From Castanea sativa (lineage: Eukaryota > Streptophyta > Magnoliopsida > Fagales > Fagaceae), in contig NC_134022.1 in assembly GCF_040712315.1 (NCBI RefSeq), positions 992,001 to 1,056,000 on the forward strand: a stretch of 64,000 bases of DNA. The letters are read 5' to 3'. Shown in pieces: positions 26,831 to 39,577 of the stretch (the first letter of the stretch is position 1; every line of letters starts with the position of its first letter). Made by a program: the position numbers and the translations under genes. Below the pieces are notes generated by a model. The model made no database searches. It was not told the origin of the DNA and saw only the letters and a program-made list of their open reading frames with translations.

Positions 26831-27491
26831 TTTTAAGGAGTTAAATTATTGGCTTTCCATGGAAAATGTTATCTAGTTGGCCATTATAAGTGGGACTGGC
26901 TTTGTTGTACCTGCCCTTGTTGGTAACGGTCAACTTGTGGAGGATGCTAACCTATCCCTATGGTTAAAGATATGTATTATGATGTGATCCCGAGAATACC
27001 TGACATTATGGGAATGCTGGATGCCTAGCACTGTGGTGCTAGAAGCCTCCCAATAAGTTTTGAATTATCAGATATGGATTAATCAATATGTTATGAACAT
27101 CTATATTATTTTATTGATTATGAGAGAATGATTTGTTTAAATGCATTGTGAAAAGTTAAAAGCTCTCATGAAAATAAATTTATGATGAAATGAAAAGTTG
27201 TTCTTCAAAGATAAAAGTTTTGAAATTCTATCGTGCTTTAAAGATAAAGAATCTGATGAAAATGTTTTAGCGTTCTATAAAGATAAAGCTTTTGATGACG
27301 ATATAAGTTTATGTTAAAAAATCATCAGAAAGATGTTTTTTAAGAAACGTTAAGTTTTATGATTATGAAAGTTATAATATTTTATAAGAATAAGTTTATA
27401 AAGAAAAGTTTTTTTATTCGTTAAGATGTTTCTAGTTTAAGACAAAGTTACCAATTATCAGATTTAAGTTAAAATGATTATTTTGTAACAA

Positions 27492-27528
<37 letters not shown>

Positions 27529-28194
27529 TTGGTGATTTTGTAAGAAATGAAAGAAGTTTAATCCGAAAGGTTTTAGTAATATTATTCCGATAAGAAAAAA
27601 GAGAACAATTATTTTCCTATGAAGAGCGTATAAGTTATTATTATGAATAGTATAAAATACTATGCATGAAAAGATGTTCTCCTATCTGAATATTTATAAA
27701 ATAAAATGATTTGATTTACATGCATTCTTATTAAATTCTTACGTATCTTATCCTTACTGAGTTGTGTAGCTCACCCCTTCCACTCTTTCAATCAACAAGT
27801 TTTATTTTGGAGTAGAGGGAGCCTTAGTCGAGTTTTGGAATGAGCTGGTTTTAGTTTTAAAAGTATAGATCCCAAACTAGCAATTTGATGTTTGGTTTTA
27901 CAGTATTGTGTACATTAGGATCTAATGAAAGTTGTGTACCTTAAAGTAGTAAGAGATGTATTATGTGAAATTCAGAATTTGAGTAACTGGTGGATTATGT
28001 TATTCTTTGAAGTACAATGTAAATGCTCTGAATATCAAGTGAAAAGTTATATCAAGAAGTAAAAAAAAAAAAATGAAAAGAAAGAGGGAAAGTTTTGTAA
28101 AAGTTTAGTTGGTTCTTATTAATACCAGATTTAGGCTTGATATTAACATGCCGGTCATGGTCACAAATCCGGGTATCGGATTTGGGACATGACA
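25955..28194. mobile_element. Solo LTR, 2240 bp, with 5-bp TSD TATAT
   Basis: The left end is TGTAACACCCC and the right end GGGACATGACA, so the borders are TG...CA, in a form common to plant Ty3/gypsy LTRs. The 5-bp direct repeat TATAT flanks it exactly (25950-25954 and 28195-28199). No internal retrotransposon domain or second LTR is next to it, so it is a solo LTR left by recombination. It contains (TA)n tracts at 26790-26827 and about 27492-27525, and a GTTGTGTAGCTCACCCC block near 27762 seen in many gypsy LTRs. Small open frames inside are not genes. Confidence 0.8.
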
Positions 28195-28469
28195 TATATG
28201 TTTGTTGTTTGACTTCAAAAAATGTTTACAATGATGATTTAAAAAACAACAATTAGTTAACAAATGATAAGCTTTTTTAAAAATTTTAATTTCAAATTAA
28301 ATAAAATGTTTAGAATGATGATTTTTTTATAATGGTTAAAAAGTGATGTTCTTTTTTTTTAAAGAAATAATTTCAAAGTAAATAAATATAATGATCAATC
28401 ATGTAACCTAAGAAACACCCTTCTTCTTCTTCTTCTTCTAGGATTAAGGTTTTGTTATTTAACCAATCT

Positions 28470-30207
28470 TTTATTTCTTTATATTACCCACCTTTTCTTT
28501 TCCACCATTGTCGCTTTATTACTCCTGCCGAGGATGTCCCTATCCCAAACCCTCCATTTTCCACTTTTATTCACTCTTTTAAGAATTTGTTCTCACAACA
28601 ACCTCTCAAATTTACTGCCACCCTCCATGCCAAACCTTTTCTTCTTCTTCTTCAGCATTCAGTGATGATGAACATGGTGTGTCTAATTTGACTGTGGTTG
28701 ATTCTGAATGTGATTTTGATGCTGATGTTGGGAAAACTGTTGAATTGCGTAGTGTAGTAGATGATGAGGAGGAAGGTTGTAGCAACGTTGGTGATTCAAC
28801 CATAGTTGAATTGGAAAATGGTGATTGTATGGTGGCTAGTGATGATGATGATGATGTGGGTTTAGAGAGATGTGAGGGCTACTTGGGGTTTACTGTGCTC
28901 TACACACAGGTCAAGAAAAAAAAAAATTGTCCCTTTTTCAAACCATATTTGCCTGTACTGTGGAAATGGTGTCGACAGATGACTTGTACGATGTGGCTGT
29001 TATTGATGAAATTCAGATGATGGCAGACCCATGTAGGGGTTATGCTTGGACAGGAGCATTGCTTGGATTGAAGGCTGATGAGATACATTTATGTGGGGGT
29101 CCGAGTGTTTTTGAGTATTGTAGTTCGAATGATCTGTGCAGAAACTGGTGATCAGTTGCATGAACAGCATTATGAGAGGTTTAAACCGTTGGTGGTTGAA
29201 GCCAAGACCCTGTTGTGGTTGCTTTTTCGAGGAGAGAAATATTTGAGGTTAAAATGGCAATTGAAAAACACACCAATCACCGTTGTTGTGTAATTTATGG
29301 TGCCTTGCCACCAGAAACTCGTAGGGAGCAAGCTACTCTATTCAATGATCAAGATAATGAATTTGATGTGCTTGTTGCTAGTGATGCTGTGGGAATGGGT
29401 TTGAATCTTAACATTAGAAGGGTTGTTTTTTATAGCCTTTCAAAATACAATGGAGACAAGATTGTTCCAGTTCCAGCATCACAGGTGAAACAAATTGCTG
29501 GAAGAGCTGGCCGTAGAGGAAGCCGCTATCCAGACGGACTCAGAACAACCTTGCGTTTAGAAGATTTAGACTACTTGATTGAGTGTTTGAAGTAACCTTT
29601 TGAAGATGTAAGGAAAGTCGGTCTCTTTCCTTTCTTTGAACAAGTTGAACTGTTTGCTGGGCAACTGCCTAATGTTACATTCTGCCATCTTCTTGAAAAA
29701 TTTGGTGAAAATTGCTGTCTAGATGGATCATACTTTCTGCGTCGACATGATCATATAAAGAAGGTCGCAAATATGTTGGAGAAGGTACAGGGATTATCTC
29801 TTGAAGATCGTTTTAACTTTTGTTTTGCCCCAGTTAATATAAGAGACCCAAAAGCAATGCACCATCTCCTTAGTTTTGCTTCAGCATACAATCTGGATGT
29901 TCCTGTCAATATTGCAATGAGGGTGCCCAAGGGTTCTGCTCGAAATGATGCAGAGCTCTTGGATCTTGAGACTAAGCATCAAATGTTGTCTATGTATATG
30001 TGGCTATCACACCACTTCAAGGAGGAAACTTTTCCATACGTGAAGAAGGCTGAGGCAATGGCAACAGACATTGCTGACTTATTAGGTCAGTCTTTAATTA
30101 AAGCCAATTGGAAACCAAAATCAAGGCAAGCTGGGAAACCAAAGCCTCAACAGAAGGAAGATGGTTATGAGAGGCCAAGATCACTTATTAAATTATATGA
30201 GACGTAA
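28470..30207 (+). pseudogene. SUV3-like (DExH18-type) RNA helicase retropseudogene
   Basis: Translated pieces match the plant mitochondrial/nuclear SUV3 DExH helicase. There is an acidic N-terminal part (28680-28870), the DEIQ box block ([13 protein letters not shown], about 28990-29030), the GRAGRRGS motif VI block (about 29496-29525), and a long C-terminal region to [10 protein letters not shown] (about 30175-30200). The family has many introns, but here the exons are fused, so this is a reverse-transcribed copy. It is broken. There is a frameshift in the CTT run near 28640. Around 28915, at an A run, the part that should hold the Walker A motif is missing. A frameshift and small loss lie near 29110-29215, and a TAA at 29593-29595 sits where a sense codon is expected. 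The segment at 29773-30207 stays open. No poly(A) tail is evident. Confidence 0.85.
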
Positions 30208-30974
30208 GTACCTCTAATTTGTAATTCAGTTTTGGTTCTTCTTGAACTGGCAGAATTTTCATTTTGTTGTGGTTTCGATCATCCTGTGGTTCTATATCTA
30301 TATAATTTTGTACTTTGCCTTGTATGGCTATAAATGATCAAATTTCAATTAAATACTTACAATATTTCATGTTCTTTCTCTTTACCAACTTGTGGTTGAT
30401 ACTTGGCAGTTGGCACACATGCATCTGTTGGCAATGGGGGTAATGGTGGGATAGGTTGATGTTGCTTTTTTTTTTTTTTTTTTTTGTGAAATGCAAGGAT
30501 GGTATGCAGTTGTGGTTAATACAATTGCAGGTGGCCTGATGGTAATGCTGGTGGTCATGGTGATGTGGTAAGGATGATGATGGTAGTTGGTGGAGTGATG
30601 GCGCTGGGGTAAGGGGGTGATGGTAGTTTGATGGTGGCGGTGTTTGCTTGGATATGATTGTGTTGGTGAATGGAAATTCATTATTTAGATCCTCTTTGAC
30701 ACGAGGTTAGATGCTTACCAGTTGAGGCCATTATAGAAGAATAAAAAATTAGTTAAATAATGTTGATAGCTACCAGTGTTTTAATGATTCTATCAGTATT
30801 TTTTTCACTTTCATTTTAGGTGCAACAATAGCTTCCAAAGGTTACAAAACTTATAATCTTATATGTAAAGGATTTGCCTTAGTCCTGCTCTCCAAATCAC
30901 TGTTGCAACTGGAAAAGAAAATTATTGGTCCTATGTCATTGATTACTTGCTTTTGTGGTAACCAATTGCATCAT

Positions 30975-31009
<35 letters not shown>

Positions 31010-31301
31010 CCTTTTGTTAACATTTTCTTTAGTTTACTTGGTTATGTTAGGCAACAGTAATTAGCATATGCAATTTTCTCCTGTAAAAAAAAAAGGATTT
31101 ATTTCCTCTACATTCTTATATGATCATTTTTATTTTTTGATAAGTAATAACTTTATTAGGAAGAGAAAAGCTAATGGACACAGAATGTGTACACAGCCTT
31201 CCCAAAAAAATTACAACAGAGTAAAAATGAGCCATATTATGCTTTCACATTGATATATAAACCTGAGCACCATTTAGGTTAATTCACTTTCATTGTCAAA
31301 T
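30208..31301. other. Pseudogene 3' flank and gene-free spacer with (CT)n
   Basis: The first 200 bp may be the retrocopied 3' UTR. A T run (30465-30485) is followed by a GTGGTGATGG-rich segment, and a (CT)n microsatellite is at 30979-31006. No gene is seen. Confidence 0.4.
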
Positions 31302-32569
31302 AATCTCTCCTATATCTTTTCTGCCAAAGGAATCCACTGTTTCTGCTCTAATTGATGGTAGTTCGGGTTTGTGGAATATTTGGCTTATAGACAGTTTGTT
31401 CCATCCTAATGAGGCTCAAAAAATAAAGGGCATTCTGTTGCCTATTTATCCCCAACCTGATGCCTTATATTGGCCTTTATGTACTGATGGGTTATACTCT
31501 GTTAAGTCAGGTTATGAAGCTGTGTGTGTGGAGACAAATCAGGACAGTGCTTCTAGTTCAGTTTCGGTGCCTTCAAAAAAATTTTGGTCAAACCTATGGA
31601 AGCTTTAATTGCCAGGCAAGGTGAAATCGTTGTTATGGAGAGCATGCATGACTCTCTGCCCGCCAAATCAAATCTGTGTAAGAGCAAGATTCTCGGTGAT
31701 CAAACTTGTAGTCTTTGTTTGAAGGAGCCTGAAACCATACTTGATGCACTGTGGGGCTGTAAAAAAATTCAAGCGGTACGGAAGAGAGGCTTTGCTGGGC
31801 TACATAACGTTGGACAGCAACTGCAATCTGTTGTTGAGCTGGTGGACTTAGTGCAGGAAAAACACAGAAGCTTCAATGTTTTTGCTATGACATGCTGGGC
31901 TGTTTGGAACCAGAGAAATAAAATTAGAGTGTGAGAGAAAGTGCTGCTGCTGGAATTGGTGTATGATCATGCGTGTAACATGTTGCTGGAATTTCAGCAA
32001 GCTCGACTATCTCCTCCAAAACTGGTTCCAGCCATTCAACCAACATGGAAACCCCCTGACCTTGGTGAACTAAGAACAAACTTTGATGGGGCTATGCGTT
32101 TGAAAATTTGCAGGAAGCAAGTATCGGCGTAGTAGTGTGAAACTCTCGAGGGTGCGTTATGGCTGCTTTGTCCAAAAAGATTCCCATGCCATCTTCAGTA
32201 CTATTATTTGAAACTTTGGCGGCTAGAAGAGCTGTACTATTCATTCTTGAACTTGCTTTCGTAGTTCCAGCTTTGATGGTGATTCGGAAATCTCAATAAA
32301 GGCTTACGTCAAAATAATTTGCTGCAGTCTTCCTTCGGACATATTATCAAAGACACGTTGTCTTATGCTAGTTCATTACAAAACTTCTCTCTCATACTTT
32401 TCGGCAGGTAATACTTTAGCTGATGCCTTAGCTAAAAGAGCGAAGATTTCTTTTCCTATTTTGGTCTGGATGGAGTTTGTTCTTCCTGACCTCTATGATT
32501 GCTTTCTTCAAGATGTTTCAACTTTGAATTAATATCAGTAATCATGTTTTCTTCTAAAAAAAAAAAAAT
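31302..32569 (+). mobile_element. 5'-truncated LINE with 12-bp TSD and poly(A)
   Basis: The 12-bp direct repeat TCATTGTCAAAT flanks it (31290-31301 and 32570-32581). The right copy is preceded by an A run (about 32556-32568), the hallmark of target-primed reverse transcription. Forward frames carry the last part of an L1 ORF2: a region before the zf-RVT domain (YWPLCTDGLYSVKSGYEA), a zf-RVT core (QTCSLCLKEPETI, near 31700), the start of an RNase H domain (TNFDGA, about 32078) and its end (GNTLADALAKRA, about 32408-32443). Stops and frameshifts make it inactive. Confidence 0.85.
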
Positions 32570-32581
32570 TCATTGTCAAAT

Positions 32582-33290
32582 TTAAGAATTTATGCGCTTA
32601 ATTTTCTAAGAAATCATGTTATACCAACAAACACCCTAGTGCATGTTCCTTGAAGTTTAAATACCAGAATCTTAAAGATTGGCACCCCTAGTGCACGTTT
32701 CTTGAAGAAATATGTGAAAGAAATTAATGGTGAAGTTGAAATATAAGGGCTATTTTACACATATATTTGATTTGTTTCTAGAAAATAAGTTGTTCATGAA
32801 TTAGAAAATCAAAATAGAAAAGACCAAAGTATATTGACATACACATACCATTGGAGCAGGAGCAAATTTGAGTAGAACAAATAGAAAAAATGATGATAAT
32901 GGTGAAAAGAAGATTAATAGAATTGAGAGAATTGGAGAACTGAAGAATAAACAATTTGAGTTTGAAAATCAATATGAGTGTATTGGGGGTGTGGTTATAT
33001 TTTGTAGATAGTGTTTTACGTGGGAGTTTTCATTTAGAAAAATGATCCAACCAAATTGTGGTGATACGGTTAACAATTTGAAAACCAACAGGAGAGTAGT
33101 AGTGTCTAAATTTAAGGGATATGGATGAAAATGTTATAATAATAGTTTTATTGTATGAAAAATAAAGAAGAACTTTTATAATTAAAAATAATAATTGTTA
33201 TAAAAATTAATAAATAAAGAAGAATTGATTTGAAAAAAAAAAAGTGAAGGGAGTATGAGTAAGGGAAACGTGAATCCAAAAGAGGAAAAA
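32582..33290. other. Gene-free AT-rich spacer
   Basis: This is AT-rich sequence with no recognised gene. A short near-repeat (CCCTAGTGCAYGTTYCTTGAAG at about 32634 and 32687) is the only structure noted. Confidence 0.4.
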
Positions 33291-33815
33291 AAGAGAGAGA
33301 GATAATGAAAAAAAGAGTGAAAAAAATGAATAAATAATCCACTAAGGGGAAGTTAGACATGGGTTTAAAAAAAATGAAATAGATAACTTTTTTTTGATAG
33401 AAATGTGGGGGTTTCTTTTTCATTAGGTTTTCTATTTTTAATTTTTAAAAAAGAAGTTAAGAAAATAGTTTAAATAAATTGTAATTATCTATACTACTTC
33501 TATACTATTATTTAAGGGGTTTCCTCTGTTTGGATTCCTCATTTTTTAGTTTGAGAGAGAGAGAGAGAGAGAGATAACGAAAAAAAGAGTGAAAAAAATA
33601 AATAAATAACCCACTTAGGGGAAGTTAGATATGGGTTTAAAAAAAATGAAATAAATAACTTTTTTTTTTATAGAAATGTGGGGGGTTTTTTTTCATTAGG
33701 TTTTCTATTTTTAATTTTTAAAAAGAAGTTAAGAAATAGTTTAAATAAATTGTAATTATCTATACTACTATTTAAGGGGCTTCCCCTATTTGGATTCCTC
33801 ATTTTTTAGTTCAAA
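33291..33815. repeat. Tandem duplication of about 260 bp
   Basis: A unit starting in GAGAGAGATAA and including GTGAAAAAAATRAATAAATAA, GGGGAAGTTAGAYATGGG and the Helitron-like start TCTATACTAC occurs twice in direct tandem (about 33295-33553 and 33554-33815). The copies differ by scattered substitutions and small indels. Confidence 0.65.
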
Positions 33816-33975
33816 AATGCTCCTACCTCTTTATGTTTAAGTAGAGACAAAATTAAAGAACAATCCTATAAAAATGCAACTTTAACTCTTACTAAAACAT
33901 TGCCTAAAAAATAGGACCACTCTTCTATTGATTTTTAAATTTCTTTATCCACTTATAAATTAGATGTTCAAAATA

Positions 33976-34030
<55 letters not shown>

Positions 34031-35137
34031 CTACAAAATAGGACTACTAACAAAAAAAAATGTGAAAAATTAAATACTATCCACAATCCCCACTTTCTCC
34101 TTAAAAAAAACCATCCCACTTTCTAAAAAAAACCACCCTACTGTTTTCTATTAAAAAACACCTATCCTAAGTTTGGTAAAAGATTAAAAAATAAAACTAC
34201 CCCACCTTCTTTAAAAAAATCTCACTCACGGTTTCCTATTAAAAAAAAAACTGCCGCATATCATATCCCCAAAAAAAAAAAAACATATTTCAATGTTATT
34301 TAATATTTTGTGTTCATTTTTTAGAGCTAACCTTATTTTTTGGCCATAGTGTGGTTCTAAATCTACAATATTTGTGAAAAAATAAGTGTAAATTTCAAAT
34401 TAAAATAAGTGAAAAATTATAATACTAATCCAAAAAAAAAAAAAAAAAGTCTTCGCGCATGTAAAAAGATTAGTTATCTATTTTTTTTTTTTTTGGTATA
34501 AACTTGAGGATGTTTAAAAAAAAATGATTTGAAGATAACTTTTTTTTAAAGGAAAAAAAAACGTATAATTGCTTTAAAGTAGTAGTAGTTTAGTGAGAGA
34601 GTGATCCTATTTTGTAGGAAATGTTTTAGGTGAGAGTTAAAGATATATTTTTACTTTGTTATCCTCAAGTTTTGCCTTTATTTAAACGTAAGCTGTAGGG
34701 GTATTTTGGAACACACAAAAAATCCGGTCCAAATATGAGAAACTCCTTAAATAGTAGCATAGATAAGATGGATTTTTGTTGTTTTCATTTTACGTGTAGT
34801 AAAAAAAAAACTATCTATACTATTATTTAAAGGGCTTCCTCTATTTAGAATCCTCATTTTTTATTTTTTAGTTCAAAAATGTCATTCTACCCCTATGTTT
34901 AAGTGTTTAAGTAGAGATAAAACTAAATGATAATTTGGTAAAAATGTAACCCTAACTTCCACTAAAATATTGCCTAAAAAATAGGACAACTTTCCTGTAA
35001 ATTTTTAAATTACTTTATCCACTTATAAATTAGATTTTCAAAATAAAAACTATATATATGAAATAAAAAAAATACAATTTTTTCCTACAAAATAGGACCA
35101 TTAAAAAAAAAAGCCTCAACACAAGTGACGAGGCTAA
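33488..35137 (+). mobile_element. Helitron-like element(s), nested
   Basis: Several copies of a 5' terminus A|TCTATACTAYTATTTAAGGG begin at 33488, 33759 and 34814. A 3' terminus with a GCCTC/GAGGC hairpin (35113-35134) ends in CTAA followed by T (35134-35138). TC start, CTRR end and a terminal hairpin are the Helitron signature. A reverse-orientation terminus is nested at about 34600-34767. The interior has a (TA)n repeat (33980-34028) and no Rep/helicase, so all are non-autonomous. Which start belongs to which end is uncertain. Confidence 0.55.
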
Positions 35138-35183
35138 TATATATAAACCACTTGGCATAACTACGATGTCTAAGCCCACCTTT

Positions 35184-35900
35184 TCTATACAACTATTTAA
35201 GCGGCTGCTCCTGTTTGGACCGGATTTTTTTGTTCTAAAATACTCTTACACCCCTAGGTTTAAGTAGAGACAAAACTAAAGGATAGTTCGGTAAAAATAC
35301 ATGTCTAACTTGCACTAAAATATTGCCTACAAAATAGGAATACTCTTCCACTAACCCACTTCTTCAAAATAATTATACGTTTATTATTATTTTTTAATAG
35401 AAAAATAAATTAAATAATTCTATACTACTATTTAAGCGGCTGCTCCTACTTGGACCGGATTTTTTTGTTCCAAAATACCCTTACACCCCTATGTTTAAAT
35501 AGAACCAAAACTAAAAGATAGTTCGGTAAAAATACATGTCTAACTTACACTAAAATATTTCCTACAAAATATGAATACTCTTCCACTAATTCACTTTTTC
35601 AAAATAACTATACATTTTTTTTTAATAGAGAAATAAGTTAAATAACCTACGCTATTTTTTTCCTTAAAAAAAAAACCTTATATTTATTAATTTATTCAAA
35701 AACAAAACAAAATATTAAAAAAATACTGCTAATAGTTAAAAAAAAAAAACTAAACTACTAAATAGATATATACACTTATAAATTAGATTCTCAATATAAA
35801 AATTATATATATAAAATAAAAAACACTTTATTTTTTGCTATGACTACTAAAAAAGAAAGAAAGTCTCATCGCATGCGTGAAGCACGTGTGATGAGGCTAG
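35184..35900 (+). mobile_element. Helitron-like element(s) ending in CTAG
   Basis: Two starts (35184 and 35419) read TCTATAC-ACTATTTAAGCGGC, and one end has a strong imperfect hairpin from CTCATCGCATGCGTG to GCACGTGTGATGAG (about 35865-35895), followed by CTAG and T. The shorter reading, 35419-35900, is 482 bp. No coding capacity is present. Confidence 0.55.
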
Positions 35901-35901
35901 T

Positions 35902-35968
35902 ATTATATAGTATATGATATGATATGATTTTTCACAACTTATTTTTTTAGATTATTATTATTATTATT

Positions 35969-36013
<45 letters not shown>

Positions 36014-37714
36014 ATTTAATAATTAAATAACTTTTAATTAATTAATTATCTCTTCTATTTTTTCTCCAAAAAAAAAACCTATCTAATATTAAATACCATA
36101 TCACACGATTACATACCAAGGGATTATCACTCAATTTTATTTCAATCTACTAATTTTAAAGACCAAACATTTTCACACCCAATTCATTACTCAACTTCAA
36201 CCATTCTTGATTCTCAAAAAAATAAAAAAAAAAGAGACACGTTATTCTATTTACTTCACAGTTACACATTATATCACATCAGACAAAACAAAAGAGAGAA
36301 AGGGAGAAAGAACGCAGGAGAGAGAGAGAGAGGGGGAGAAGGCCGGTGGAAATCAAGTGTCGCCAGAAGGACAAAGTCGGCGGTGATCGGCGTTCACCAA
36401 GCAGCAGCGCCTCGTCCGTCTCCCCACTACCGCTATTCCTCCTCCCCACCGCCAAACTGTGTCAGATCGGCTCAGATCTCTCTCCAATAAGGTAACTCTC
36501 TCTCTCCCTCCCTCCCACTTCTTTTCAAAGTTTAGATTTTTTTTAGTTATAGATTGTTGATGATATTTTTTTTTTTTTTGGATTGTTGTGAAGTTTCAGG
36601 ATCAGTGGGGTTTTTTCTTGATCTCTCCAATCTTCATCATCTGTTCATAAAAAGAGAATCTTTCAAATCTCAATAATAATAATAATAATAATAATGACTC
36701 ATATCCTTCCCTAGATCAGCCTAGAACTTGTGCTACTTCTATTGGCAAGGTGTAAAGTGCAAAATGAGTCCATGTGGTGTCAAGGGCTCAAGGAATTTTG
36801 TGTGTATGTTGAACCGGCAATTTCAACAATCTTTATGTCCACCTATATTACCAAATGAGTACTCATAGTTACTTGTGGGAATTTCTAACATAGCCTTTTG
36901 GACAAGTCATTCTTTGCCAACCCCCATTTTGCTTTCAAACTTTGCCAACTGCCCCACCTCTCCCATCATTAACTTCAACGCATGCTTCTGTATTTTTTAG
37001 CACTTCAAGGGTTGATTATTTTTCTAATTGCACCTATTATGTGATTTCCTAATTGATCACAATTAAATAAAAAAAACTTAACTTTAATCAATGCGCTAAG
37101 ATATTTGTTAATTAAACCTTTGTATATATTATTATTTTTATTATTGTTGTCATTATCATCACTTCTATTTTTATCATTCTACGCACTTATATCGAGTGTC
37201 CACTCAGAAAATTATAACAGTGTAAATTAGACTTATTAGAGTACAAATAATTGTCATTATAAATAATTTTTAGTTTATTGTTTTTGTATATGCTGTTGCA
37301 CAATTAATATTGATTGGAGAAATCAAAAAGTACCTTCTAGATTTTTGTTTTCAATATGAATCTCTCCTTTTCTCATTTGCTTGTTCAAAACACTTTTGTG
37401 GTCCTCCCATCTCAAAATAATGGATTTTTTTTCCTAATCAAATGGCATGTTAAGGTACAAACCCATAAGTCATTCTTTTTAAAACATACAAAGCAATGGA
37501 TAATGTTATAGTTTTTTTTTTTTTTTCTTTTTACGGAATTTTTAAGCACCTTTTAAGTGTAATAGAAAATATAAATTAATTAATTAATTAAATTGGGGGT
37601 TTTAGATGAATGAAGAAGTTAACGGCGTCGTTTTGCAGTTAGAGTCGCACACTTAAACAAGACCCTTCCGATTCCTCGAAAGCACAGAAGAGAGTTAACG
37701 AAGCCAAGCCAACA
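35902..37714. other. Region upstream of the NFD6-like gene; possible orphan 5' exon
   Basis: It contains (ATT)n at 35951-35971 and (GTT)n at 35971-36013. At about 36290-36491 there is a GC-richer, purine-then-pyrimidine-rich block ending in AATAAG|GTAACTCTC, which resembles a plant 5' UTR exon with a donor site. No coding sequence continues from it, so its transcript is unknown. The proximal NFD6-like promoter lies at the right, with ACGGCGTCGTT at 37622-37632. Confidence 0.35.
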
Positions 37715-39545
37715 ATGGCGTACTCAAATGTAGTCTCGAGGTTATCGTCGCGATTACAACCTTTCGCTCTCAAACTCGGCAAAAGATCGCTCGCTCTCGA
37801 GCTCTCTCCGCTCAAATCGTGCTCTCAATCACAAGCCTCTTCCTCTGCCTCCGCCTCCGCCTCCGCCTCCGCCTCCGCGGGACGCTTTTCCCGCATTTCT
37901 CGGTGAGATCTCCGAGCTCTCATTTGCTTGCCTCCTGTTTGGTTCCCAAAAAAAAAAAAAAGATAGAAACTTTTGAAATCGTCACATGTGAACCTAATAA
38001 TAACACACAAAAAAGTTTTCATTTTTGTTCCTTTAACTGAGAGTTACAGTTGTTTTTGTGATTAGGTTACCGTTGGAGTTAAGCAGCGTGGAAACGATGA
38101 TACCGTTGCACAACGCGATAGCTTCGGCGAGGCTTGTTTCGAGCTTGTCCACTGATTCTCAGAGCTGGAGTTTAGTTCCTCAAGGTACTGTCACTCTCAT
38201 GTGTGCCTATTTATTTGATGCTTTCTTCATACCCTTCTATGTATATCTTGCTTTTGAGAGAGCTTTTTGTTGAAAAAAATTGACTAGGAATTTAGTGCAC
38301 ACCACTTGTTTGTATGTATGTCTGTATGAATGTGTGACTTTAGGAGAAGTGTATTAATTGAACTTCCAAATGGGTATATGTAGTCTACTCTCATTGGCCC
38401 TATTTTGGATTAAGGATTTTGCAGAGGTATGGAATTTTTTTTTTTTTTGGAAAAACTAAGTTGGTTGGTACTGCTATTCTGTATGTTAGGGTAGATGTTG
38501 TTTGTCTCAACTGAAGTTGGACCTATTGCGGTTATCTATAGTTGGGGATATGAATCATGTTACGCCAATGTGCGATAATAAGATAGACGTTTCAAGATGT
38601 TTTATAGGGTTTTTGCAGTTATCTAGGGTGTCTTCCCCCCCCCCCCCCCCTTTCTATGGGTGAAGGGATGGGAAATTCCTTGTTATGGGCAAGGTTCAAT
38701 TGAGTGTTGCCACTGAATTTTATAAGGTTTCATTTGGTTAGGCATTTTGGGAGCTTAAAAGCGCTTTTTTAAACCTCAAAACTTCATTTCACAACAGCAT
38801 TCGTCATAGCTTTTTTTACAAACACTTAATTAAACTCAAAACACCGTTTTGCAACAGCTTATCCAAACACACCCTAAGAGGGGGATGGACCTTCATTATG
38901 GTATTGCTTATGCAAGGGACGAGACCATTGAAGGGAAAGTTCAAGCTATTTGCTTAATTGATGATTATGTAGGATTGTCAAATTGTAGAGTTGGGTTAGG
39001 GGCCTTAGGGGCGGAGCGGATCCCTTGAGACCCAATGCAGCTAATTTATTTTTGTTTTACTGGGACGAATTATAGGTTGGGGTGTATGGTAAGGTTATAT
39101 TGAGAAATTTCAATGTACCAGAATAGGGTATCTTCGGAGACACTATAAAAGTATTGTAAATTCTTTATTTTCTGATTGTGATTGTTTCTGCCACCCACTC
39201 CCGTGGATGTAGGCACCATGCCTAAGCATCTAAGATTTGTGTTGATTTTCTCTCTATTTTTCGCTGATATTGTTAAGGTCATAATTCTTCCACAGTAAGT
39301 AATCAGCAAAAACCTTGTATCAGTTATTTGGGTTGGCCTCCAACCTGCAAAATCTTCATTTGTGATGTGAACGGCAACATAAGATCAATTGGCCAATTGA
39401 AGGAAGGAAAACATCACATTCACTGGGTGTTTGTCCCTGATAAACATAGATGACGTAGGCAACCAATATAATTGGCTAAGCTTAATGGAAACAGGAAAAT
39501 AGATAGCAGATGAGGGGGGCCAATTATCTAATATTCAACCTACAC

Positions 39546-39577
<32 letters not shown>

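Noticed and set aside
28470..30207. Reading the SUV3-like region as a functional helicase gene
   Set aside because: The ATP-binding part is absent, and frameshifts and an in-frame stop are present.
36290..36491. First exon of a gene upstream of the NFD6-like gene
   Set aside because: It resembles a 5' UTR exon, but no downstream coding exon could be found; kept only as a low-confidence note.
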